From positions 124,001 through 188,000 of the forward strand of contig NZ_JNYJ01000008.1 of the NCBI RefSeq assembly GCF_000716715.1: a stretch of DNA of 64,000 nucleotides, read 5' to 3'. Made by a program: the position numbers and the translations under genes. This stretch comes from Dactylosporangium aurantiacum (lineage in GTDB: Bacteria > Actinomycetota > Actinomycetes > Mycobacteriales > Micromonosporaceae). Below, in pieces: positions 32,921 through 40,531 of this stretch; within the stretch, counting starts at the first letter, position 1; each line of letters starts with the position of its first letter. Below the pieces are notes generated by a model, which was not told the DNA's origin, did no database searches, and saw only the letters and a program-made list of their open reading frames with translations.

Positions 32921-34144
32921 ATGACCGCGGTCATCGCCCGGCGGCCGGACGGCGAGCTCGCGCCACGGCTCTGGACCAGGGATTTCACGTTCTACTTCGC
33001 GGCCCGCGTGGTATCGCTGCTGGGCGACGCGATGATGCCGGTCGCGGCGGCCCTGGCCGTCGGCGCCGTCTACGGCGTCTCCGGCGTGGGGTACGTTCTT
33101 GCCGTCTGGACCGCGCCGTTCGTGATGTTCATCGTCTTCGGCGGGGTGTTCTCCGACCGGGTCGGCGCCCGCGCCATGATGGTCGGCGCCGACGCGGTGC
33201 GCACCGTCACGCAGGGCGCGGTCGCCGTCGCGTTCTTCGCCGGCACCCCGCCGATGTGGCTGCTGCTGGCCGCGTCCGCGCTCGCCGGCCTCGCCGCCGC
33301 GATGTTCCAGCCGGGCGTCAACGGCATGGTGCCCCTGGTCGCGAAGGACCCGCAACGCGCCAACGGCACCCTGAAGATCGCCGACGCGGCGACGCAGCTG
33401 GGCGGGCCGGTCCTCGCGGGGCTGCTGATGACGCTGACCGGCGCGGGCGCGGTGTACCTGGTCGACGCCGGCACGTTCCTGGTCAGCGGCGCCTGCCTGG
33501 CACTGATCAGCCGGACCCCGGCGGCGGCGCCGCGCGCGGCGTCGACCGTGTTCGCGGACCTGCGCCGGGGCTGGGCGGAGTTCCGCTCCCGCAGCTGGAT
33601 GTGGTCGGTGATCGTGGTCTGGGTCTTCTTCGGCCTGTTCGTGTTCGGCCCGTACATCCCCCTCGGGTCGCGGCTCATCGGGGAACGCCTCGGCGACGCC
33701 GCGTACGGCTGGACGATGGCCGGCCTCGGGTGCGGCACGGTGCTCGGCGGCCTCGTCGCCATCCGTTTCCGGCCGGCCCGTCCGCTCGCCGCGGGCGGCG
33801 TGGTGCTCATCGGCTTCGCCGCGATCCCGCTGTCGGTGGCCCTCGAACCACCCCTGCCCGTGCTCGTCGCGGGCCACCTGCTGGGCGGCGTCTCCTGGGC
33901 GTTCTGGTCGGTGATGTGGTCCACGAGCGTGCAGACGCTGGTGGCGCCGGAGGTGCTCAACCGGGTCACCGCGTACGAGGTCGCCGGCTCCGTCTCCGGC
34001 GTGGCCGTCGGTCAGGCCCTGGTCGGCCCCGCCGCGTCGGTGGTCGCGCCCCGGGACCTGCTGCTGCTGTCCACCGCGGTCACCGTGGCGGTGTGCGCGG
34101 CGGTGCTGCTCATCCGCCCGGTGCGCCGGCTGCGGCGGGCGTGA
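32921..34144 (+). CDS. MFS transporter (DHA3/EntS-like exporter)
   Basis: 407 aa with about 11-12 membrane helices. Starts after GGAG (32909-32912) at ATG 32921. Family features: the FYFAARVVSLLGDAMMPVAA first helix, FGGVFSDRVGARAMM (motif A between helices 2 and 3), GLAAAMFQPGVNGMVPLV and PEVLNRVTAYEVAGSVSGVAV, typical of the MFS_3/EntS drug and siderophore exporters. The substrate is unknown. Divergent from the GlxA-type regulator at 32834 (86-bp gap). Confidence 0.88.
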   Translation: MTAVIARRPDGELAPRLWTRDFTFYFAARVVSLLGDAMMPVAAALAVGAVYGVSGVGYVLAVWTAPFVMFIVFGGVFSDRVGARAMMVGADAVRTVTQGAVAVAFFAGTPPMWLLLAASALAGLAAAMFQPGVNGMVPLVAKDPQRANGTLKIADAATQLGGPVLAGLLMTLTGAGAVYLVDAGTFLVSGACLALISRTPAAAPRAASTVFADLRRGWAEFRSRSWMWSVIVVWVFFGLFVFGPYIPLGSRLIGERLGDAAYGWTMAGLGCGTVLGGLVAIRFRPARPLAAGGVVLIGFAAIPLSVALEPPLPVLVAGHLLGGVSWAFWSVMWSTSVQTLVAPEVLNRVTAYEVAGSVSGVAVGQALVGPAASVVAPRDLLLLSTAVTVAVCAAVLLIRPVRRLRRA

Positions 34145-34166
34145 GGCCCGGGCTCTGCCGGCGCAG

Positions 34167-34200
34167 GGTGGACCCGTCGTGACGGTGGACCCGTCGTGAC
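34167..34200. repeat. Exact 17-bp tandem duplication
   Basis: GGTGGACCCGTCGTGAC occurs at 34167-34183 and 34184-34200, in the convergent gap between the MFS stop (34144) and the YciO-type stop (34210). Confidence 0.8.
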
Positions 34201-34209
34201 GGTCGGTGC

Positions 34210-34827
34210 CTACTCGAAGCGGCTGGGGTCCCCGGCGCCGACGCGCAGGATCTCGGGCTCGTCACCGGACAGGTCGACCACCGTGGTGGGCTCGACCCCG
34301 CACTCGCCGTCCACGACCGCGTCGACCTGGTGGTCGAGCAGCTCCTTGATCTCCCAGCCCTGCGTCATCGGCTCGTCCTGCCCGGGCAGCAGCAGCGTGC
34401 TGGACAGCAGTGGCTCGCCCAGCTCGGCGAGCAGCGCCTGGGTGACCGTGTGCTCCGGGATGCGCACGCCGACGGTGCGCTTCTTCGGGTGCAGCAGCCG
34501 GCGGGGCACCTCGGGGCTGGCCGGGAGGATGAACGTGTAGCTGCCCGGGGTCACCGCCTTGACCAGGCGGAACACCGAGTTGCTGATCTGCACGAACTGG
34601 CCCAGCTGCGCGAAGTCCCGGCACATCAACGTGAAATGGTGGCGGTCGTCGAGCTTGCGGATGTCCCGGATGCGGTCCAGACCCGGGCGGCTGCCGAGCT
34701 GGCAGCCCAGCGCGAAGCAGGAGTCCGTCGGGTAGGCGATCAGACCGTCGTCACGCAGCACCGTCACGATCTGCTGCAGCAGCCGCGGCTGCGGGTTGTC
34801 CGGGTGCACGTCGAGGAACCTGGCCAC
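34210..34827 (-). CDS. YciO/YrdC-Sua5 domain protein (threonylcarbamoyladenylate synthase-like)
   Basis: 205 aa, the same length as E. coli YciO (206 aa). Starts VARFLDVHPDNPQPRLLQQI, then GLIAYPTDSCFALGCQLGS and the K-R-x(2)-R-like segment IRKLDDRHHFTLMCRDFAQL, with PGSYTFILPAS and KKRTVGVRIPEH after it. YrdC/Sua5 makes threonylcarbamoyl-AMP for tRNA t6A; the YciO branch is a paralogue whose exact job is less clear. TACGCT (complement of 34834-34839) is 6 nt before GTG 34827, supporting this start. Confidence 0.88.
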   Translation of the reverse strand: MARFLDVHPDNPQPRLLQQIVTVLRDDGLIAYPTDSCFALGCQLGSRPGLDRIRDIRKLDDRHHFTLMCRDFAQLGQFVQISNSVFRLVKAVTPGSYTFILPASPEVPRRLLHPKKRTVGVRIPEHTVTQALLAELGEPLLSSTLLLPGQDEPMTQGWEIKELLDHQVDAVVDGECGVEPTTVVDLSGDEPEILRVGAGDPSRFE

Positions 34828-35222
34828 AGCGAAAGCGTACGCGCCGGGCCCGGACCGCCGGGGCTGGACCGCGGTCGATGACGCCTCGACCCGGCCCGGT
34901 GGCCCGACCGCAGCCAGGGAGCGATGCCATGCCCTCGCCGGCGTACGGCCCCAGGGGCACCGCCGGACCCGGTGCCGCCCCGGCCGGCACCGCACCCGCC
35001 ACCCCGGTCCCGAGCCCGGCCGCCACCCATCGCCTTGCACCGACGACGGTCCCCCGGCCACCCACCCGACCCACCCGGATCCCGACCGAATCCGAACGCC
35101 GCGGTTCTCCGCACCCCCGCCGTCGCTTCGCCGTGCGGTCAGCGCTGGTCCGATGCGGTGCCGGTCCGGTTCGCTCGGTGGTGATGATGGTGGGCCGGGA
35201 CCGGAACCATCACAACGGAACG
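34828..35222. other. Gene-free GC-rich stretch upstream of YciO-type gene
   Basis: About 395 bp with no convincing reading frame on either strand: the open frames here give Pro/Arg/Ala-rich low-complexity peptides with no conserved segment. It starts with the promoter of the minus-strand gene at 34827. TGATGGT/ACCATCA half-sites occur near 35183-35213. The right end joins the decayed duplicate of the hydrolase gene. Confidence 0.6.
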
Positions 35223-35359
35223 CCGGTCGGATGTGTGACCCGGCGCCGATCGTGGTGTCGTGTCGGGCGGCAGGGTCGGCAACCGCTCCCGGGTCGAGTG
35301 CGCGATCGTCGGCTTGTCCGAAACGATCGGCCGGTGACGCCCGGGCCGCCGTGGCAGAG
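35223..35359 (-). pseudogene. Decayed tandem copy of the 3' end of the adjacent metallo-hydrolase gene
   Basis: This stretch aligns by eye to 35360-35520, the last ~50 codons of the hydrolase gene. Both begin CCGGTCnGATGTGTGAC, share TGTCGGGCGGCAGGGTC and CGATCGGCCGGTG, and run to a matching GGCCGCC. The copy lacks about 25 bp (the GTGCCGTGGCCGGTGTGG region) and has many substitutions. The stop of the real gene (TGA) is CGA here. It has no start, is out of frame after the deletion, and is best read as a relic of a tandem partial duplication. Confidence 0.75.
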
Positions 35360-35363
35360 CCGG

Positions 35364-35963
35364 TCAGATGTGTGACTCGGCGCCGATGGTGGTGTCGGTG
35401 CCGTGGCCGGTGTGGACGACCGTGTCGGGCGGCAGGGTCAGCAGCCGCTGGCGGATCGAGCGCAGGATCGTGGGCTTGTCCGAGAACGATCGGCCGGTGG
35501 CGCCCGGGCCGCCCTGGAAGAGGGTGTCGCCGGTGAAGACGACGCCGAGGGTTGGGGCGGACAGGCAGACGGCGCCGGGGCTGTGGCCGGGGGTGTGCAG
35601 GACGGTCAGGTCGGTGCCGGCGACGGTGATGACCTGACCGTCCGCGAGGGTGGCCGAGGGTTCCAGGTCGGGGTGGCGCATGTGCCACAGCGGCAGATCC
35701 TCCGGGTGCAGCAGGATCGGCGCGCCGGTGCGCAGCGCCACCTCCGGGGCGGCGTCGATGTGGTCGTCGTGGCCGTGGGTGCAGACGATCGCCAGCAGGT
35801 GCCGGGAGCCGACGGCGTGCAGGATCGCGGTGGCGTCGTGGGCGGCGTCGATCACGACCGCCTCGGTGTCGTCGCCGACGATCCAGACGTTGTTGTCCAC
35901 GTCGAACGTCTCGCCGTCCAGCGAGAACGTGCCCGACGTCACCAGTCGTTCGATACGCGCCAT
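35364..35963 (-). CDS. Metallo-beta-lactamase-fold hydrolase, glyoxalase II-like
   Basis: 199 aa. Metal ligands H63, H65, D67 and H68 (THGHDDH), then HTPGHSPGAV, VFTGDTLFQGGPGATGR and VHTGHGTDTTIGAE, the full glyoxalase II-like set. Close relatives in actinobacteria act on thiol conjugates (for example S-acyl-mycothiols); here the thiol is inferred. TAAGCT (complement of 35971-35976) lies 7 nt before the ATG. A broken duplicate of its 3' end follows directly. Transcribed in the same direction as the upstream DUF2252 gene (28-nt gap). Confidence 0.9.
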   Translation of the reverse strand: MARIERLVTSGTFSLDGETFDVDNNVWIVGDDTEAVVIDAAHDATAILHAVGSRHLLAIVCTHGHDDHIDAAPEVALRTGAPILLHPEDLPLWHMRHPDLEPSATLADGQVITVAGTDLTVLHTPGHSPGAVCLSAPTLGVVFTGDTLFQGGPGATGRSFSDKPTILRSIRQRLLTLPPDTVVHTGHGTDTTIGAESHI

Positions 35964-35991
35964 ACGCCCCAGCTTAGAGACCTCGGCGCCG

Positions 35992-37296
35992 CTACAGTCC
36001 CGGGAACTTCCCGTTGCGGAACAGGTCGACGAAGATCTGGTGGTCGGCGCGGGCCCGGGCGCCGTAGGAGTGCGCGAAGTCGACCAGCGACGCCACGAAC
36101 CCCTCCTCGTCGCGGGAGATCGCGGCGACGATCGCCTCCTCCGTGGAGAAGTTCACCAGGTCGTGGCTGGACTCGTCGTCGGCGACCGAGTGCATGCGGG
36201 CCGTCGCCCGGCCCAGGTAGTCCACCACGCCGGTCAGGTCGGCCAGCTCGTTGACGTCGCTCCAGTCCAGGTCCGCCGCGTACGGTGACACCTCCGCGAC
36301 GACCTGCCCGACCCCGCGCAGCTCGGTGTAGCCGGCCCACGAGTCGGCGTGCGCCTGCAGGGCCCGCTGCGACTCGCTGGTGCGGTGCCCCTGGTGCTTG
36401 AAGTAGGCCTTCACCCGCGGGTCGGTGATCCAGCGGGACACCGCCGGCGTCTGGCCCTGCTTCATGTAGATGATGACGTCGTTCTCCAGGGCCTGGGTGT
36501 GGCCCTCGAGCAGCACGTTGTAGGAGGGCAGGCCGGCCGAGCCGATCCCGACGCCCTTGCGCATCACGACGTCCTTGATGGTGTACCGCGGCGAGCGGGT
36601 GCCGTCCCACGCCGGCAGCGTCGGCAGGTACGCCTCGAACGCGGCCTCGACCTCGGCCCGGGTCTGCGCGTCGACCGCGTACACGCCGTCGGTCATCGCG
36701 AAGCGGCGGTCGTAGTCCTCGATCACGGTCTGCTCGTCGAGCAGACCGACCCGGGTGTTCAGCCGGGCCCGCTGCAGCACGTCGCGCAGCACCCCGTCGG
36801 TGGTGTCGAGGGTCAGCGACCCGATCGCCTCCTCACCGCCGGCGGCGATGGCGCGCAGCTCCGTCGCGTACGTGCGGGCGTAGCCGGCGACCAGGTCACC
36901 GATCACGGTGTCGGACAGGGCCTTGGCGTAGCCGATCAGCGCGATGCTCGCCGCGAACCGCTTCAGGTCCCAGATGAACGGCCCGACGTACGCCTCGTCG
37001 AAGTCGTTGACGTTGAACACGAGGATGCCCTCGGAGTTCAGGTACGTGCCGAAGTTCTCCGCGTGCAGGTCGCCGTGGATCCACACGGCGGAGGTCTGCT
37101 CGTCGAGGAACGGGTCGGCGACGCCGTTGAGGTCGGCGTAGTAGACGCAGGCGCTGCCCCGGTAGAAGGCGAACGGGGTGGCGGCCATCTTGCGGAACTT
37201 GCGGCGGAACGCGGCCGGGTCCAGGGCCATCAGCTCGCCGAACTCGGTGACGAGTACGTCGACCAGCTGATCGGCCCGCTGCTGGGAGTCAACCAT
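35992..37296 (-). CDS. DUF2252 family protein (kinase-like fold)
   Basis: 434 aa. Family hallmarks: MAATPFAFYRGSACVYYADL, IHGDLHAENFGTYLNSEG (resembling the catalytic loop H-G-D-x-H-x-x-N of choline-kinase-like enzymes), and VNDFDEAYVGPFIWDLKRFA with the D-F-D metal site. Later VGIGSAGLPSYNVLLEG and QGHRTSESQRAL match. A small-molecule phosphotransferase function is expected but unproven. TACGGT (complement of 37303-37308) lies 6 nt before the ATG. Confidence 0.9.
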   Translation of the reverse strand: MVDSQQRADQLVDVLVTEFGELMALDPAAFRRKFRKMAATPFAFYRGSACVYYADLNGVADPFLDEQTSAVWIHGDLHAENFGTYLNSEGILVFNVNDFDEAYVGPFIWDLKRFAASIALIGYAKALSDTVIGDLVAGYARTYATELRAIAAGGEEAIGSLTLDTTDGVLRDVLQRARLNTRVGLLDEQTVIEDYDRRFAMTDGVYAVDAQTRAEVEAAFEAYLPTLPAWDGTRSPRYTIKDVVMRKGVGIGSAGLPSYNVLLEGHTQALENDVIIYMKQGQTPAVSRWITDPRVKAYFKHQGHRTSESQRALQAHADSWAGYTELRGVGQVVAEVSPYAADLDWSDVNELADLTGVVDYLGRATARMHSVADDESSHDLVNFSTEEAIVAAISRDEEGFVASLVDFAHSYGARARADHQIFVDLFRNGKFPGL

Positions 37297-37418
37297 TGAT
37301 CAACCGTAGGCACACCCGGGCGCCGGCGGACGCACAATGCCGCAATCACGACAGGCGCGAAGCGCACGTGGTTGATACCCTCGGCGCCCAACGGATCTCC
37401 CCCGCCCGAAGGACCCAC

Positions 37419-38033
37419 GTGACCGCCCTGCTCGTCGTGCTCGTCGTGGTGCTGCTCGCCGCCGTCGTGGTGCTCGTGGTCGCCCTCACCCGGCGCCGCG
37501 GTCAGCAGCGGCCGGCGGCGCCGCAGGACCCGTTCCGGGACCGCGACGCGGACGTGCTGCGCGGCGACCCGCGCACCCTCACCGCCGGCGACACGGTCGA
37601 GATCCGGGGCCGGGCGTACACGGTCCGCGGCAGCCTGCACTACACGGAGCAGTCCTGGGGCTGGGCCGAGCACCTGCTCGACGACGCCGCCGGCGGCCCC
37701 AAGGTGTGGCTGTCGGTCGAGGAGGACCCGGACCTGGAGCTGGCGCTGTGGCACGAGGTGCCGTCGGCGACCGTGACCCCGGGCGCGCCGACGGTCGACT
37801 TCGACGGCCGCCGGTACACCAGGGACGAATCGGGCACGGCGAGATTCACCTCGACCGGCACGACCGGCCTCAACGCCACGGGCACCGCCAGGTACGCCGA
37901 CTACGCGGCTCCCGACGGGGCGCTGCTGTCGTTCGAGTCCTACGCGGGGCCCGGCGAGCCCGACCGGTGGGAGGTCGGTCGCGGCGAGCGGCTGTCGCGC
38001 GCCGAGGTGCGCGTCTGGTCGCGGGGCGGCTGA
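37419..38033 (+). CDS. DUF4178 protein with N-terminal membrane helix
   Basis: 204 aa from GTG 37419, preceded by GAAGGA. One membrane helix (LLVVLVVVLLAAVVVLVVAL, residues about 4-23), then a DUF4178 domain: LTAGDTVEIRGRAYTVRGSLHY, WGWAEHLLDD, VWLSVEEDPDLELALWHEV. A beta-rich cytoplasmic domain is expected. First gene of a six-gene operon; TACCCT at 37376-37381 is a probable -10 for it. In other bacteria DUF4178 genes cluster with DUF350 and aminopropyltransferase genes, as here. Confidence 0.85.
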   Translation: MTALLVVLVVVLLAAVVVLVVALTRRRGQQRPAAPQDPFRDRDADVLRGDPRTLTAGDTVEIRGRAYTVRGSLHYTEQSWGWAEHLLDDAAGGPKVWLSVEEDPDLELALWHEVPSATVTPGAPTVDFDGRRYTRDESGTARFTSTGTTGLNATGTARYADYAAPDGALLSFESYAGPGEPDRWEVGRGERLSRAEVRVWSRGG

Positions 38034-38034
38034 G

Positions 38035-38514
38035 GTGCTCGTCACCCTCGACACGGCGTACACCGACACGACCGCCGCCGACCTGCGCTTCGCGCTCGGC
38101 CTGCCGCCGCAGCCGGCGCTGCGCACGATGACCGTCCGCCTGCCCGCCGGCGACGTCGAGTTGCGGCTGCTCGGCGCGTCGCACCAGATCCGGTTCGGCG
38201 CCGTCGACGAGACCCTGGCCTGCCTGCCCGCGGTCACCGCGCCGATGCCGGCCGTGTTCGAACGCCCCGGCTACCGGTTCGCCGCGACGGTCCGGCGGCT
38301 GGCGCCCGCCGCGTTCGAGGACGCCGTGTCGGACCTGCGCGACCGCGCCGGCGCCGGCGGGCACGTGCTGGCCGGCGCGTTCCCCGGCGACCGCAACGCC
38401 CTGACCGTCCTGGCCGCCCGGGCGGTCCCCGGCGGCGCCGAGTGGTGGACCGCGCACGCCTACCCCCAGACCGGCGAGCTGGTCATGACGGAGACGACAG
38501 TGATACGAGCATGA
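38035..38514 (+). CDS. DUF2617 family protein
   Basis: 159 aa from GTG 38035, one nucleotide after the DUF4178 stop. Sequence VTLDTAYTDTTAADLRFALG, VELRLLGASHQIRFG, and TAHAYPQTGELVMTETTV match DUF2617, a small all-beta soluble protein of unknown function. Its stop overlaps the next ATG (ATGA), indicating coupled translation. Confidence 0.82.
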   Translation: MLVTLDTAYTDTTAADLRFALGLPPQPALRTMTVRLPAGDVELRLLGASHQIRFGAVDETLACLPAVTAPMPAVFERPGYRFAATVRRLAPAAFEDAVSDLRDRAGAGGHVLAGAFPGDRNALTVLAARAVPGGAEWWTAHAYPQTGELVMTETTVIRA

Positions 38515-38936
38515 AGCGCATCTGGTACGTCCTGGCCGGCAGCCTCGCCGCGATCGGCCTGCTCATCGGCGGGTTCACCGCCTGCTCCGGCAACTTCTCC
38601 CCGACGTCGTACGTGGCCCGGCACTACACCCGCGCCGCGGCGCAGGACATCGGCACCGACGCCCGCGCCTACACCAGCGGCAAGTCCCCGACCCGGGTCG
38701 CGGACGAGATCACCCGCGCCTGGACCCCGGCCGGCCGGTACGCCGACGGCACCGGCGTCTACCTGCGCTACTCCAACGACTCCGTCGTGCTCAAACCGAA
38801 CGGCACCGGCACGCTGATCCTGGTGGAGGGGCTGCGCACCGCGTACCGCCGCTACTCCGGCGTGGTCGGCAACGGCTGGATCGGCCGGGGCGACGGCAAC
38901 AGCGGCCGCGGTGGCGGCCCCGGCTCCGGAAAGTAG
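38511..38936 (+). CDS. DUF4247 lipoprotein
   Basis: 141 aa. Signal peptide MKRIWYVLAGSLAAIGLLIG followed by the lipobox-like FTAC with Cys25, so probably a lipoprotein. The DUF4247 body has SYVARHYTRAAAQDIGTDAR, ADEITRAWTPAGRYADGTGV and LRYSNDSVVLKP, and ends in a Gly-rich tail. Starts 4 nt inside the preceding gene's end. Role unknown; always in this gene neighbourhood in the author's knowledge of the family, which is only a loose guide. Confidence 0.85.
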   Translation: MKRIWYVLAGSLAAIGLLIGGFTACSGNFSPTSYVARHYTRAAAQDIGTDARAYTSGKSPTRVADEITRAWTPAGRYADGTGVYLRYSNDSVVLKPNGTGTLILVEGLRTAYRRYSGVVGNGWIGRGDGNSGRGGGPGSGK

Positions 38937-38942
38937 ACCGAC

Positions 38943-39365
38943 ATGCTCGATCTCGTCACCGACCTGGCGGTCACCCTCGGCTACGCCGCCGTCGGCATCG
39001 TCCTCATGGGGATCGGCGCCGTCCTCGTCGACCTCGCCACCCCCGGCTCCCTGCGGCATCTCATCTGGGACGAGCGCAACGCCAACGCCGCGATCCTGCT
39101 CGCCTCCAACCTCGTCGCCGTCGGCACCATCGCGACCACCGCGATCGTCGCCAGCGACGGCGACTTCCTGCGCGGCATCGGCTCCACCGCCGGCTACGGC
39201 TTCATCGGCCTGCTGGTCATGACCGTCGCGTTCGTGGTGCTGGACATGGCGACCCCCGGCAAGCTCGGCGAGCTGCTCGTGCACCCCGAGCCGCACCCGG
39301 CCGTGTGGATCAGCGCCGTGGTCCACCTGGCGGTCGGGGCCATCATCGCCGCGGCGATCCTCTGA
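38943..39365 (+). CDS. DUF350 family membrane protein
   Basis: 140 aa with four membrane helices in two similar halves, each containing a D-x-A-T-P-G loop (VDLATPGSLRHLI and LDMATPGKLGELL), which is the DUF350 pattern. E. coli YjfL is a relative that sits near a PspA-like gene and an ATP-grasp polyamine-ligase-like gene, so a membrane-stress or polyamine link is inferred. The stop overlaps the next start (TGATG). Confidence 0.88.
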   Translation: MLDLVTDLAVTLGYAAVGIVLMGIGAVLVDLATPGSLRHLIWDERNANAAILLASNLVAVGTIATTAIVASDGDFLRGIGSTAGYGFIGLLVMTVAFVVLDMATPGKLGELLVHPEPHPAVWISAVVHLAVGAIIAAAIL

Positions 39366-40531
39366 TGACCCGGCCGGAGGAGCCCGAGAAGCCGGCGTTC
39401 GCCCTTCCTGCGCCGGTACCGGAGGATCCGTCGCCGTCCGCGGGTGGCACCGCGCCCGCGTTCGCGGCGCCACCGGCGCCCGGTCAACCGGCCGCACCGG
39501 GCGACGCCGCCGGCCCGCCGCCGTTCGCCGTGCCCCCACCGCCGCCCGGCCACGGCCCGCCGCCGGCCCAGGGACCGGCCTACGGCCCGCCGCCCGGCTC
39601 CGCCCCACCGCCCGGCTATGGCCCGCCGCCGCCCGGTTACGGCCCGCCGCCCGGGGTGCAGCCCGCGTCGTCGCCGGGGGTCCAGCCGGTGCCGGCGCAG
39701 TTCGCGCCGACCTCGGGGGCGCCGGCGGTGGGCGTACCGCAGCAGCCGCCGACGACGAACGGCACACCCGCGGCGACCCGGTCGGGCGGGCTGCCCAAGG
39801 GCTGGCTGTGGGCCTTCCTCGCGCTCGCCGTCGTGGTCTGCGGCGTGTCGTGCTTCGGGGCCTTCGACACCTCCGGCACCACCGTCGACACCCCGGCCGC
39901 CGCCGACCAGCAGTCGGTCGTCGACGGGCTCGCCCGGGCCACCGCCGCGCACGGCATCTGCTACGGCTGGCGGCTGCAGAGCTCCGCCTCGACCGTGAAC
40001 GTCGGCTCGAACCTCGGCGTCGGCAAGGCCGTCACCGACGACCCGGCGAAGTGCGCCAAGTACGTCGAGGTGCAGGGCAACGTCCGCTACTACCCGGACA
40101 GCAGCGAGTCGGAGGACACCGCGGCGTACAGCATCCGCAGCACCCTCGGCGACGGCGCGCGCCTCGACCCGGCCGCGTTCGACCGGCTCGGCGCCGGCAC
40201 CAAACAGCTCCTGGACGACCCGGCGACCACGATCCTGGTCGCCGCCGACGCGCTGCCGCTGCTGACCCTGGAGGCCGGCCTCGCGCCGGCGCCGGTGCCG
40301 CCGCCGAGCGCCACCGGCAGCGTCGCGCCGGTCGCCACCGGCGGCAACGACTTCCTGCGCGACCGGTGGCCGCTGCTCGCGCTGTCCGGCGGGCTGCTGC
40401 TGGTGGCGGTCGGGGCGCTGTTCCTGGGCCGCCTGGTGTCCCGCCGCGCGGCGGCCGGCCCGCCGTCCGGTCCTGTGCCTGGTCCGGTGTCTGGTCCGGT
40501 GTCCGGTCCGCCGGCCGCCGGCTCGCCGTGA
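39365..40531 (+). CDS. Pro-rich two-helix membrane protein, hypothetical
   Basis: 388 aa. Residues 1-140 are Pro/Gly/Ala-rich and disordered, with repeats like GYGPPPPGYGPPPG. A membrane helix at about 147-165 (WLWAFLALAVVVCGVSCFG) leads to an extracytoplasmic domain with two Cys (GICYGWRL and PAKCAKYV) and the YYPDSSESEDTAAYSI region. A second helix lies near 340-360, then a Pro/Gly tail. No known domain. Fifth gene of the DUF350 operon, coupled to both neighbours by stop-start overlaps (TGATG before, GTGA after). Confidence 0.8.
   Translation: MTRPEEPEKPAFALPAPVPEDPSPSAGGTAPAFAAPPAPGQPAAPGDAAGPPPFAVPPPPPGHGPPPAQGPAYGPPPGSAPPPGYGPPPPGYGPPPGVQPASSPGVQPVPAQFAPTSGAPAVGVPQQPPTTNGTPAATRSGGLPKGWLWAFLALAVVVCGVSCFGAFDTSGTTVDTPAAADQQSVVDGLARATAAHGICYGWRLQSSASTVNVGSNLGVGKAVTDDPAKCAKYVEVQGNVRYYPDSSESEDTAAYSIRSTLGDGARLDPAAFDRLGAGTKQLLDDPATTILVAADALPLLTLEAGLAPAPVPPPSATGSVAPVATGGNDFLRDRWPLLALSGGLLLVAVGALFLGRLVSRRAAAGPPSGPVPGPVSGPVSGPPAAGSP

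Noticed and set aside
34828..35222. Possible Pro-rich plus-strand gene (MPSPAYGPRGTAGPG type)
   Set aside because: No ribosome site or conserved segment; composition is what random GC-rich sequence gives, and the frame runs on through the pseudogene relic.
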